Below the pieces are notes generated by a model. The model was not told where the DNA came from. It did not search any database and was given only the letters and a program-made list of their open reading frames with translations. Positions 1 to 7,650 of a stretch of 64,000 nt of DNA are shown piece by piece. Both the position numbers and the translations under genes were made by a program. Source of the DNA: a virus; the IMG/VR virus record IMGVR_UViG_3300017950_001860, positions 24,137-88,136 of that record. One strand, written 5' to 3'. Position 1 is the first letter of the stretch; each line of letters opens with the position of its first letter.

Positions 1-10
1 GTATTTAACA

Positions 11-22
11 CTAAATACTGTT
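11..22 (+). promoter_or_regulatory. Possible gp55-type late promoter element
   Basis: ACTAAATACTGTT lies immediately before the first gene. It keeps the TAAATACT core of the T4 late promoter (TATAAATACTATT) but differs at the first two positions of the octamer. The same ACTAAATACT core precedes the baseplate gene starting at 61040 on the other strand. Its closeness to the ATG at 24 would give an almost leaderless message, which lowers confidence. Confidence 0.35.
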
Positions 23-23
23 G

Positions 24-1943
24 ATGAAAAAAAATGTTTATCTATTTCAACCAGAAATATCTTCAGGCACACGACCCGAACATTATTTACCGTATAGTGT
101 AGGATGTATTTGGGCGTATTGTAATCAATTTGAAGATATACAGAATAATTACGAGTTAAAAGATGTAATATGGAAACGTGAGCGACAAAAAGACGTACTG
201 GATAGAATAGAAGATCCGGTAGTGTGTGCTTTTAGTTGTTATGTATGGAATGAAAATTGGAATCTTACTTGTGCTAAAAGAATTAAAGAACGCTGGCCCG
301 AATGTATCATTGTATTTGGTGGTCCAAGTGTAAACGAAAATTGGACAAAACACGAATTTATCGATGTAGCAATGTTCGGTGAGGGCGAAGAAAAATGGGC
401 AGAGTTGTTACATAAAATTTTAAACAACGAATCTCTAGATAGATATTGGAATAATCCGAGACAAAAAGAAATTGAAGATTATCCTAGTCCGTATGTTACT
501 GGATTTTTTGATAAAATAATTGCTGACAATCCTGGCGTGTTTTGGTTTATGATGTTAGAAACAAATAGAGGATGTCCTTATCATTGTACGTTCTGCGGAT
601 GGGGTGCATCTTATTTAAATAAATTAAAAACTTTTGCCTTTGAAAGAGTACAAGCAGATATAGAATGGGCAATAACTCATAATATACATTGGATCTTTCC
701 TATTGATGCAAATAGCGGTATATTACGAGAACGTGATGTAGAGATAGCACATCTAATACGTAAAGCAATATTAGATCCAAGAAGTAACATTCGACGTGTA
801 ACATTTAACCATGCAAAAAATCTTAATCCAGCGTGTTTTGAAATGGAAAAAATAATTCAAGAATGGACTTATGGTTTAGAAGTTGCTATACAAAGTTTAA
901 ACGTTGACACACTAAAGGCTGTTAAAAGATTTAATATGGGTCTAAATAATATCGAAAAAACCTATGCTGAATGTAATAAACACGGAATACGTCATTATAC
1001 CGAACTAGTTCTAGGATTACCCTATGAAACTAAAGATACATATATTAATGGTCTTATGAAACTTTTAGAGTTAGGACAACATAACAGTGTAAAAACATAT
1101 CTAGCAACTGTTATACCTAATAGCGAAATGGATGACCCTGCATATCAAGAAAAATACGGAATAAAGCTTATACATCCTAAAGACCTATATAGACGTCCTG
1201 AAGAAAGGATTTGGGACGAAGAAGACGGTAGTGAAGAAGTAATTGCAATGGTTAGTGCTACTAATACAGCATCTTCACAAGATCTTGCAGATTGTTTAAG
1301 TTTTAGTTGGGTTTTAACTCAATTTCATTATGCAGGATATAGTCAAATAGTTGCACAATATCTTAACAATATTGCAGGTGTTTCTTATAGAGAATTTTAC
1401 GATTTTATGTACGAAGAAATAAAATCAGACGAATGGATCGGAGGTTTACAAAAAGATGTGGAAGAAATAATGCTTGCATATCTAGTAAACGGAGAAATTC
1501 CTCCAGAGAGTAAGTGGGGAAATATTGTAGCCCTTACGTTACCAGAAAGTTATGGTACTCAAGAGTTCTTTGCTCATAAAGATTATGTGATTAATTTAGT
1601 AATTAAGATTGCAAATAAATTAATTCAGTTACCTAAGTGTATAGAAGATTTACAATATGCATTTATGAAAGACGAAAATAAAGAGTATCCGTACTTTGTA
1701 AATAGTACCGTTGATATTGATAGATGGACCGAATATGATTGCGTATACGAAGTTAGAGATAGATCAAAAGTAAGCCATCAAACAGATCAAATGTATAAAA
1801 AGTTTTTACATAAGACCGATCTATATAATACCACCAATCCCTATAAACACATAAGTACAAGTGAGATTACTAAAGAACAAGAAAAATCATTACAGCCAGT
1901 AAGTTTAGTAGACAGTAAGGTAGAGGAAGGTAGTTTTCATTGA
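24..1943 (+). CDS. Cobalamin-binding-type radical SAM protein
   Basis: Predicted radical SAM enzyme with an N-terminal B12-binding-like domain. Residues about 1-140 resemble the cobalamin-binding fold, with a VFGGPS loop near residue 100 and a FGEGE stretch near 120, as in B12-dependent radical SAM families. The cluster CPYHCTFC (CX3CX2C, about residues 184-191) would bind the 4Fe-4S centre. A long C-terminal part of about 250 residues has no motif I recognise. Substrate unknown; B12 radical SAM enzymes often methylate unactivated carbons. A TTG at 21 is in frame, but the ATG at 24 is the more likely start; no strong ribosome site is visible. It overlaps the next gene by 4 bases, so the two are probably cotranslated. 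Confidence 0.85.
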   Translation: MKKNVYLFQPEISSGTRPEHYLPYSVGCIWAYCNQFEDIQNNYELKDVIWKRERQKDVLDRIEDPVVCAFSCYVWNENWNLTCAKRIKERWPECIIVFGGPSVNENWTKHEFIDVAMFGEGEEKWAELLHKILNNESLDRYWNNPRQKEIEDYPSPYVTGFFDKIIADNPGVFWFMMLETNRGCPYHCTFCGWGASYLNKLKTFAFERVQADIEWAITHNIHWIFPIDANSGILRERDVEIAHLIRKAILDPRSNIRRVTFNHAKNLNPACFEMEKIIQEWTYGLEVAIQSLNVDTLKAVKRFNMGLNNIEKTYAECNKHGIRHYTELVLGLPYETKDTYINGLMKLLELGQHNSVKTYLATVIPNSEMDDPAYQEKYGIKLIHPKDLYRRPEERIWDEEDGSEEVIAMVSATNTASSQDLADCLSFSWVLTQFHYAGYSQIVAQYLNNIAGVSYREFYDFMYEEIKSDEWIGGLQKDVEEIMLAYLVNGEIPPESKWGNIVALTLPESYGTQEFFAHKDYVINLVIKIANKLIQLPKCIEDLQYAFMKDENKEYPYFVNSTVDIDRWTEYDCVYEVRDRSKVSHQTDQMYKKFLHKTDLYNTTNPYKHISTSEITKEQEKSLQPVSLVDSKVEEGSFH

Positions 1944-3118
1944 CACAATTTACAGAACAAGCCATTGATCAAATCTTTAAGTACATTGGTAACAGAAAAA
2001 TATTAGATCCTACAGTTTCACTTTGTCATCATTGCCATAGTCATATTCCTGCCTATAGGATGGAAGAAGACGGAATGATTTATCTAGTTAAATATTGTAA
2101 TGAACATGGGGTTCAAAAATATATAATAGAAACTAGTGCAGAATTTTATTATGGTTTGATGAAATCTATGGAAGATCCTAGTTTTAATATGTCTGGAGGT
2201 TTATTAATAGAAACAACAGACAGATGTAATTTAGATTGTCCCCATTGCTATCATTTGCCTGATAACGATTCAGCAGATGTAAATAGACAAATATTAATAG
2301 ATACAATTAAAACATTTCCCATAGATAAACCAGGAGACGGTATACATAGAATTATATTAGCAGGAGCTGAACCTACTTTACGTCCAGACTTTCCACAACT
2401 GTGTGCAGAAGTAAGCGAAATACACGAAACTCTGCATCCGGCTGTAATGACCAATGGCATTCGATTTAATAATACAAGATGGCTTAAAGAATCAAAAGCA
2501 GCAGGATTAGTTTCTGTAAACGTAGGATTAAATCATCCTTCATACCATAATCATAAAGTAATTAGAAATAAACAAGAAACTGCAATTAACAATATCTTTG
2601 AACAAGATTTAGATATGGGGTACATTAGTTATACAATGATAGAAATGAACGAATTACCTGATATCCTACAAGAAATTATTAATTCACCGTGGCATCCCCA
2701 CACTTTCAGAGTGCGCTTAGGAAGCGAAATAGGCAGAAATGCAACACAGAATGTTTATAGACTAAGCACCTTATATTATGCTGCTAAGGAATGGTGCGAA
2801 AAAAACAATAAAAGCTTTATTGATATAAACCCTGCAGATAACAATATCTACCATATGATGGTAGACATTGAAGGAAAAATAGTAAGACTAATACAATGGT
2901 GTGACGAAACTAATATAGATATGGAAGAATTACGCACAGGGCCTTGGAATTATTTTGTTCCACATGATGGTATAACAAATTTCCTACATCAAATAATACG
3001 TAGAGATACTGCAACTAACAAAGGTTTAGAACTTCCAGATAAAGTTCCTGCTAGATATAATTATAAACCTTACATCGAATACGATAAGTCAAAACCTGAT
3101 TTACTAAAATTGTATTAA
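1940..3118 (+). CDS. Radical SAM protein, MJ0619/Tes-like
   Basis: Radical SAM enzyme with the cluster CNLDCPHC (C96, C100, C103). Before it lies a small Cys module, LCHHC (C29, C32) with KYCNEHG (C53), followed by a Tyr-rich linker. This N-terminal arrangement (two CxxC-like cysteines, then K-x-C-x-x-HG) is what I associate with the MJ0619 methylase/tetraether synthase (Tes) group; that family assignment is from memory, not a search. AGAEPT near residue 141 replaces the usual GGEP motif. Start: TTG at 1940, inside the previous stop (ATTGA), is supported by a strong GAGGAAGG ribosome site at 1922-1930. Substrate unknown; it likely acts together with the upstream B12-type enzyme because the pair is translationally coupled. 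Confidence 0.8.
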   Translation: MTQFTEQAIDQIFKYIGNRKILDPTVSLCHHCHSHIPAYRMEEDGMIYLVKYCNEHGVQKYIIETSAEFYYGLMKSMEDPSFNMSGGLLIETTDRCNLDCPHCYHLPDNDSADVNRQILIDTIKTFPIDKPGDGIHRIILAGAEPTLRPDFPQLCAEVSEIHETLHPAVMTNGIRFNNTRWLKESKAAGLVSVNVGLNHPSYHNHKVIRNKQETAINNIFEQDLDMGYISYTMIEMNELPDILQEIINSPWHPHTFRVRLGSEIGRNATQNVYRLSTLYYAAKEWCEKNNKSFIDINPADNNIYHMMVDIEGKIVRLIQWCDETNIDMEELRTGPWNYFVPHDGITNFLHQIIRRDTATNKGLELPDKVPARYNYKPYIEYDKSKPDLLKLY

Positions 3119-3124
3119 CCATAA

Positions 3125-3132
3125 TATAAATA
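3125..3132 (+). promoter_or_regulatory. Late promoter octamer TATAAATA
   Basis: Exact match to the T4 late promoter octamer TATAAATA in the 18-base gap between two genes. The phage encodes its own gp55 (61119-61967), the sigma factor that reads this octamer in T4. The spacing to the ATGATG at 3137-3142 would put the start of transcription at or next to the start codon, so either the message is leaderless or this is a chance AT-rich match. Confidence 0.5.
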
Positions 3133-3136
3133 TTTT

Positions 3137-4006
3137 ATGATGGAAAAAATAGTCATTTCAGGTTGCAGCGTAACTGCTGGTATAGAACTTTGGGAAGAAA
3201 AAAATATTCCAGAATATTCTAAATTATCAACACCTGAAAATCAAAAAGTAAATTTTTCACACAAAAAAGGTAGTGTTGTATTTGACAAATTAAATGCATT
3301 TAATACTAAAAATATTAAACAGAATGTACCTCGAGAAGAAATTGTTGCGTATAACAAAAAATTTGCATATCCGTCATTGTTAAGTAAAAACTTACAAGTA
3401 CCAGTCGATAATATTGCTGAGCAAGGAATTTCTAACAAAGAAATTGCTCTTCGAACATTAAAATATTTTCCTAAAGATTATTACACAAATACTATAGCAA
3501 TTATACAAATAACAACCCATAATCGAATGTTGTTGACTTATTCTCAAACTGAAGCTGGAAGTGTTGTTTTACAACCTACTCAACCTATTCATTTTTTATC
3601 TAGAACGCAAAATAATATTTTGCAAGAATACTTTTTTGAGTTTTTTAGCGAATCTCTAACTATGCAAGAAGACTATATGTCTATACTTTACACAATACAT
3701 AAATTAAATTTAAAAAATATAATTTGTTATGTATTGCCGATTTCATCGTCTAAACTAAATCAACCACATGGCGAATATCATTATAAAGTTAACGACAATA
3801 TTACAATAACACATACAGATAATTCTTTTGATTTAAGTTCAGTAGAAAATATGTTACTTAATGATATGAATCATTTTAAATTATCAGAGCAGTCTTTAGA
3901 AGAAATTAGTAATTATTGCTATTTGCCTCATTACCATTTTTCACATAATGCTCATAAGTTAATAAGCGAACACATATCTGAAAGAATAAAATGTTTGCAT
4001 TTTTAA
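3137..4006 (+). CDS. SGNH/GDSL-like protein
   Basis: One of three related SGNH-type proteins in the window (others at 9259 and 16070). The N-terminal block GCSVTAG (residues 9-15) fits the GxSxTxG nucleophile block with Ser11. The C-terminal block HYHFSHNAHKLI aligns with DSHFSVDGHRVV of the 16070 protein, but the Asp of the Ser-His-Asp set is replaced by Pro/His. Family members hydrolyse esters or remove acetyl groups from glycans, so a role in sugar O-acetyl chemistry is plausible; the missing Asp makes activity uncertain. No signal peptide is seen. The start is ATG 3137 or ATG 3140. Confidence 0.55.
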   Translation: MMEKIVISGCSVTAGIELWEEKNIPEYSKLSTPENQKVNFSHKKGSVVFDKLNAFNTKNIKQNVPREEIVAYNKKFAYPSLLSKNLQVPVDNIAEQGISNKEIALRTLKYFPKDYYTNTIAIIQITTHNRMLLTYSQTEAGSVVLQPTQPIHFLSRTQNNILQEYFFEFFSESLTMQEDYMSILYTIHKLNLKNIICYVLPISSSKLNQPHGEYHYKVNDNITITHTDNSFDLSSVENMLLNDMNHFKLSEQSLEEISNYCYLPHYHFSHNAHKLISEHISERIKCLHF

Positions 4007-4083
4007 AATCAATATATTTAAGAATTAAATATAGAAAAAAAATTAAATCTCTTAAGAAAAGAACAAGATATATTTATAAATAG
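3991..4083 (+). CDS. Small basic peptide (30 residues)
   Basis: A short open frame starting inside the end of the SGNH gene (overlap 16 bases) and filling most of the gap to the next gene. The product begins MFAFLKSIYLRIKYRKKIK and ends RTRYIYK: a hydrophobic start followed by a very Lys/Arg-rich stretch, as in many small T4-like phage peptides. Its last codons coincide with a TATAAATA late-promoter octamer. Only a weak purine-rich stretch precedes the ATG. Function unknown; it may be spurious. Confidence 0.35.
   Translation: MFAFLKSIYLRIKYRKKIKSLKKRTRYIYK
4075..4082 (+). promoter_or_regulatory. Late promoter octamer TATAAATA
   Basis: Exact T4 late octamer TATAAATA, about 27 bases before the TTG start at 4109, with an AAAGGAAAAG ribosome site between them. 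The geometry (octamer, short leader, ribosome site, start) is normal for a gp55-dependent late promoter and is the best such site in the plus-strand block. Confidence 0.6.
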
Positions 4084-4108
4084 ACTTGTTAAATTTAAAG
4101 GAAAAGAA

Positions 4109-4780
4109 TTGTTTAACAATATTGCATACTTGCCAATCGACATAGAAGTTGATTTACCTAACGAATCTGAAATATTAGAACATTTTCATGCAATAGGAGC
4201 TATTTCAGATCACATGCCGTGTGCTAGTGGATTATGGAAAACTTATCCTATATTTGGAAGAATGCTAAGAGACGAATGGAATGACGTCGATATATATCAA
4301 TACCATAAAAAACATTCAAGTGTATTAATGGATAGCATTGGACAATACTACGATAGTTTTGATACTAAATTTCCGCAAATTGCTTCCGTTATAGATCAAT
4401 TACCGTATAAACAACTAAGTTTAGTAATGGCATTAGAACAAACAAGTGATGTACCGATTCATAAAGATAGAGAAGATTTTGAAATAGTCGACGATGATAC
4501 AAAATTATTAGACCCAAAGCGTTATAATATACTACTTACAAAACACGAATACAAAAGTTTTTTTCTTTCTGAAAATGATAACGGTGATAAAATTTATCCT
4601 AAAATAGATAAAGGTAATCCTGTGTTTTGTTTATCACACGACAAATACTATCACGGTGCTACAATGGCTGGGCCAGGAAAGGTCATGGTAGCAATCGGTG
4701 GAATAATTGATGTGGAAAAACATAATGCGCTATTAGAACAAAGTTTTAACAAATTTAAAGATCAATCTATTACTTTTTGA
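4109..4780 (+). CDS. 2-oxoglutarate/Fe(II)-dependent oxygenase-like protein
   Basis: Resembles aspartyl/asparaginyl beta-hydroxylase-type and related cupin-fold oxygenases. The iron-binding facial triad can be proposed as H118 and D120 (IHKDRED) with a distal His at 182 (KYYHGATM) or 177; a PKRYNILL strand follows the HxD as in that family. Such enzymes hydroxylate or oxidise a side chain or small molecule using O2 and 2-oxoglutarate. The start is TTG 4109, supported by AAAGGAAAAG at 4097-4106. The 3' end overlaps the convergent methyltransferase gene by 19 bases, so no room remains for a terminator. Substrate unknown. Confidence 0.6.
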   Translation: MFNNIAYLPIDIEVDLPNESEILEHFHAIGAISDHMPCASGLWKTYPIFGRMLRDEWNDVDIYQYHKKHSSVLMDSIGQYYDSFDTKFPQIASVIDQLPYKQLSLVMALEQTSDVPIHKDREDFEIVDDDTKLLDPKRYNILLTKHEYKSFFLSENDNGDKIYPKIDKGNPVFCLSHDKYYHGATMAGPGKVMVAIGGIIDVEKHNALLEQSFNKFKDQSITF

Positions 4781-5364
4781 CCAATAAGCATAAATCTTTT
4801 ATACTTTTCAGTTTGCAACTCTGCTTTCCATGTAACATAAATTTTACTCATTTCTACGAAGTCTTCTAAGTCAGTAGCACATCTTATATGCTCATCTAAA
4901 TCAAAATAGTCGTTACTCTGTAATACTATCATAGCCTGTTCTGGTATGTTACTTAACCAAGTTTCATACTGCTGTTGATTAATATGTTCACAACTTGTGT
5001 TGATTACTAAATGTGCATCGTACTTGTAGTTGCACATGTCAGCGGTTACTGCTTTGAATTTGCCTTCCATTTCATAACGCTTGTTTACAGTGTTTGCAAT
5101 TTCTTCGCAAGTAGGATCTATATCAACGCTAATAATACTTTTAATATCCGGACGAGCATTAAAAAGAATACTTGCCAACACTCCGTTCCACCCTCCGAAT
5201 ATTACTATATCTTTTAAACCTATGTACCAATTGTTTAAATGATCACTAAGCCAAACTTTACTTCGAACTTGTCCTTTCCAAAAACTTTCGAGTGTGCGAT
5301 ATCTATCTTCGCTATTACGGATTGCATCCATCCAAAACAATACATCTTCTATTTCAACTTTCAT
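4762..5364 (-). CDS. Class I SAM-dependent methyltransferase
   Basis: Last gene of the long minus-strand cassette. Rossmann-type methyltransferase features: motif I IVIFGGWNG (G57, G58, G61), acidic end of strand 2 in VDID (about residues 80-83), TADMCN near 108-113 and VINTSCEH near 120 as the post-II/motif IV region. The product is about 200 residues, a single compact catalytic domain with no obvious target-recognition domain, so a small molecule, sugar or peptide substrate is more likely than DNA. It starts with an ATGA overlap with the upstream radical SAM gene, which suggests linked action. Substrate unknown. Confidence 0.7.
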   Translation of the reverse strand: MKVEIEDVLFWMDAIRNSEDRYRTLESFWKGQVRSKVWLSDHLNNWYIGLKDIVIFGGWNGVLASILFNARPDIKSIISVDIDPTCEEIANTVNKRYEMEGKFKAVTADMCNYKYDAHLVINTSCEHINQQQYETWLSNIPEQAMIVLQSNDYFDLDEHIRCATDLEDFVEMSKIYVTWKAELQTEKYKRFMLIGQKVID

Positions 5365-6377
5365 ATTTTTACCTTAGGAATCTTTGAGTCAGCACTGCTT
5401 ACACAAGTATCAGTAACACATTTAGATGGTGCCTTAAACAGCGTAAAACCGTCTTGTAGTGTGCCTAACGGTTCTTCACTACAACTATAACTCCGCTTTA
5501 CTTCATTACCTCTTATAACGCATCCTTGATATCCTGCATTACAAGTCCATCCTTTAAACTTATTAAAACCAAAGGCATTGAATCGCTCGGCTTGATCAAC
5601 ATTATATATGTTACCTGCATCATCTTGTAATTCTACTTGGTATAAAGGAATTATTTTTTTATATCTATCTGGGATTCTTTGGGGGAATCCTGTTTGCATC
5701 TGTCTAAGTTGGCTTGGTGTATATCCATGTACCACGAAGGAGGCAGTGGGGTCGGATTGTGGTTTGAGAGTGACATTAATACCTCGGGCGGCAAATCGTT
5801 CACAGCGTTCGTAAAGTTCCTCAAACCTTTCTGGCACCATGACTTGATTGATTGTAACAAATACTTCATTATCAGCTAATAAGAGACACTTATCTCCAAA
5901 CTCCTGTTCATTAGCAAACTCAGCGTGGTAACTCGCTGTGATGCTTTTTCTTTGCAGTGTGTCTGTGTTAAGTATCCACTTGTTCCACCATTTCACACCT
6001 GGTGATAGATTTGTGGTCATATGAATACTTTGGTATTCGGGTGCTGTATCCCTACAGTAATGATCTATGATCTCCCCAAAGTATTTATACGCTGTAGGCT
6101 CGCCTCCGCTGAACGAAAAATGAAAATCTGTAAAACCGTTATCTCTTGCCTGTGCCTTGATACTATCTAGTGTGTGTAAGTACAATTCTAGATCTTGGTG
6201 GTCAGGGGTACTAGATCTAGCGTATGGCCAGCAATAACTGCATGAATAATTACAAAATCTAGCCAGTATCCAAGAAACTGTGAAAAGATGGCTCTTTAGG
6301 AGTGTCTTCTGTCCAAATTGGGTAATTTTATCCCAGGGTATTGTTTGAAAATTGTTCATACAACCAATCAAAATCAT
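5361..6377 (-). CDS. Radical SAM protein with C-terminal cysteine-rich segment
   Basis: Radical SAM core with FCNYSCSYCW (C42, C46, C49) and SFSGGEPT near residue 98. The C-terminal part has scattered cysteines (WTCNAGYQGC, SYSCSE, SKCVTDTC) in the place and pattern of SPASM/twitch auxiliary cluster domains. SPASM proteins usually modify peptides or carbohydrates. A second ATG at 6359 is an equally good start; neither has a strong ribosome site. It overlaps the upstream gene and is followed through ATGA by the methyltransferase. Substrate unknown, but a methyltransferase partner and glycan-enzyme neighbours point to a sugar or surface molecule. Confidence 0.8.
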   Translation of the reverse strand: MILIGCMNNFQTIPWDKITQFGQKTLLKSHLFTVSWILARFCNYSCSYCWPYARSSTPDHQDLELYLHTLDSIKAQARDNGFTDFHFSFSGGEPTAYKYFGEIIDHYCRDTAPEYQSIHMTTNLSPGVKWWNKWILNTDTLQRKSITASYHAEFANEQEFGDKCLLLADNEVFVTINQVMVPERFEELYERCERFAARGINVTLKPQSDPTASFVVHGYTPSQLRQMQTGFPQRIPDRYKKIIPLYQVELQDDAGNIYNVDQAERFNAFGFNKFKGWTCNAGYQGCVIRGNEVKRSYSCSEEPLGTLQDGFTLFKAPSKCVTDTCVSSADSKIPKVKI

Positions 6378-7014
6378 TTATTCTACGCAAATCTTGCGGT
6401 GATTGTGCGTGTTTTTCTCCGTATTCTCTGCCTTCTTGGGCGCCGCGTTTTGCTTCATTTCTATAAAGTGCATCTGAAATAGGATTTAGCCACGCCGCCA
6501 ATCGGTCTTCAGTTTCAATATTAAGTTGTCCTTGTATAGACTTACTTGATAATTTTGCACATTCTCTAAATGCACTTTTCCAAGTGTTAAACGGATCTGT
6601 ATTAAATGCAGTAATGTTACTTATTTCGTTCATTACTCGAAAATTGTCGCTAATACTTGTAGTCATGTCAGGTTTACTTGTATCCATGTTTATTGTCATA
6701 CGTCTAGGAAAAAGTTTTACTCCGCCGTAGCCGTACTCTAAACCATTTATAGGATTCTTACTGCGCCAAACGTGTACATGATCTAACTGATGATCTGGAA
6801 CTTCATAATCAAAATTAAAGGAATCTAAAACCTGTGCATCACCGTCAACAATCCAAAACATTTTAGTAAAACATTTCTTTGCAGCAGCAATGTGTGCCTG
6901 ATGTATTCCTTTTACTCCGTCAACAGGCTTAGTCATAGGAAATCGTTCTTTTAGTGCAGCATAATTTTCAGCAGCATTAGGTTCTTTATAACTTATAAAA
7001 ACAATGTCATACAT
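6328..7014 (-). CDS. Putative glycosyltransferase (GT-A-like), paralogue of 20051 gene
   Basis: Begins YDIVFISYKEPNAAENYA and carries IVDGDAQV near residue 57, a DxD-like motif typical of nucleotide-sugar-binding GT-A enzymes. The block LDHVHVW...NPINGLEYGYGG has a clear counterpart in the protein encoded at 20051-20980 (LDHSVVSW...NVINGLVYGNGG), so the two are paralogues, this one about 80 residues shorter at the C-terminus. I infer a transferase acting on a glycan; no direct substrate evidence. The in-frame TTG at 7017 precedes the more likely ATG at 7014. Confidence 0.5.
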   Translation of the reverse strand: MYDIVFISYKEPNAAENYAALKERFPMTKPVDGVKGIHQAHIAAAKKCFTKMFWIVDGDAQVLDSFNFDYEVPDHQLDHVHVWRSKNPINGLEYGYGGVKLFPRRMTINMDTSKPDMTTSISDNFRVMNEISNITAFNTDPFNTWKSAFRECAKLSSKSIQGQLNIETEDRLAAWLNPISDALYRNEAKRGAQEGREYGEKHAQSPQDLRRINDFDWLYEQFSNNTLG

Positions 7015-7294
7015 CAAATATCCAGTCAGCTTTATCGTCTACCCACACATCATAATGAGGTTTTTGCATCCACAAATTATGATACTTAACTCCCCAAGAA
7101 AACAACTGTTCTTTAGTTAATGCTGTCCAGTCTATACCTGAATTAGCTCCTCGGGCTGTCCAATAAACTATTGTATGTCCGTCCATATATAATTCGTTAA
7201 TCTTAGTTATATGTTCGTAGTTAGGTTTTGAGTTATAGTAATCACTGTCTTTAGTGTAGCATATTGTTCCGTCAATGTCAACTACATATTTCAT
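7007..7294 (-). CDS. Small HAD-superfamily phosphatase-like protein
   Basis: Compact 95-residue HAD protein: motif I VVDIDGTI (D6, D8), motif II-like YWTARG with the Thr, and a motif III/IV segment QKPHYDVWVDDKAD providing Lys and the paired Asp. The family dephosphorylates small metabolites; similar short HAD proteins occur in capsule and LPS gene clusters. Beside a HldE-like kinase and nucleotidyltransferase it could remove the phosphate from a sugar bisphosphate before activation, the GmhB role, although it is much shorter than GmhB (about 190 residues). That role is inference. Confidence 0.65.
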   Translation of the reverse strand: MKYVVDIDGTICYTKDSDYYNSKPNYEHITKINELYMDGHTIVYWTARGANSGIDWTALTKEQLFSWGVKYHNLWMQKPHYDVWVDDKADWIFDV

Positions 7295-7650
7295 TTTTGA
7301 CTATCTCCTTTGGCAACTCTGTAATTATCTTCAACACTGTCTGGTGTACTAACCTCTACTAGTGTACCTGCTTCTAAACAAATTATTTGATGCGGTAGCA
7401 ATGGAGGATTATGCCACGAATCTCCTACACGTAATTCATGTACCTCTATATCAGCTGTTCTAGTATCAATCGTACGGACTTCAAAATGTCCTGATAGTAC
7501 ATGCCAAGTTTCGTCCTTTTCTCGATGAAAATGCATACTAAACTTTGCACCTGTGTTAAAATTTAATAACTTACCGCAGTATAAGTCGTTAGTAGCAAAT
7601 ATTAATTCACTACCCCAACCCTTTTCTACATGTCCTTTTAGTCTTTGCAT
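7291..7650 (-). CDS. Cupin-fold protein (sugar-phosphate isomerase-like)
   Basis: Single-domain cupin of 119 residues. Metal-binding motif 1 is MHFHREKDETWHVLSG (His, His, Glu, then His), and motif 2 contains PPLLPHQIICLE. The start (VEKGWGSELIF) and the DETWHV segment recall type II mannose-6-phosphate isomerase/GDP-mannose pathway cupins often found in polysaccharide loci. It is joined by short overlaps to the sugar kinase upstream and the HAD gene downstream, so a sugar-phosphate substrate is likely. Exact reaction unknown. Confidence 0.65.
   Translation of the reverse strand: MQRLKGHVEKGWGSELIFATNDLYCGKLLNFNTGAKFSMHFHREKDETWHVLSGHFEVRTIDTRTADIEVHELRVGDSWHNPPLLPHQIICLEAGTLVEVSTPDSVEDNYRVAKGDSQK

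Noticed and set aside
3262-3320. TTGACA at about 3281 as a plus-strand promoter.
   Set aside because: The -10 candidate (TACTAA, 16-base spacing) is poor and the site is inside the SGNH gene with no gene start nearby.
4762-5364. DNA methyltransferase of a restriction or anti-restriction system.
   Set aside because: No DPPY/NPPY or Pro-Cys motif and no target-recognition domain; the neighbours are radical SAM and sugar genes.
7250-7290. TTGACA with TACACT on the minus strand inside the HAD gene.
   Set aside because: The -10 matches only four of six bases and the sequence is explained by the conserved HAD motif codons.
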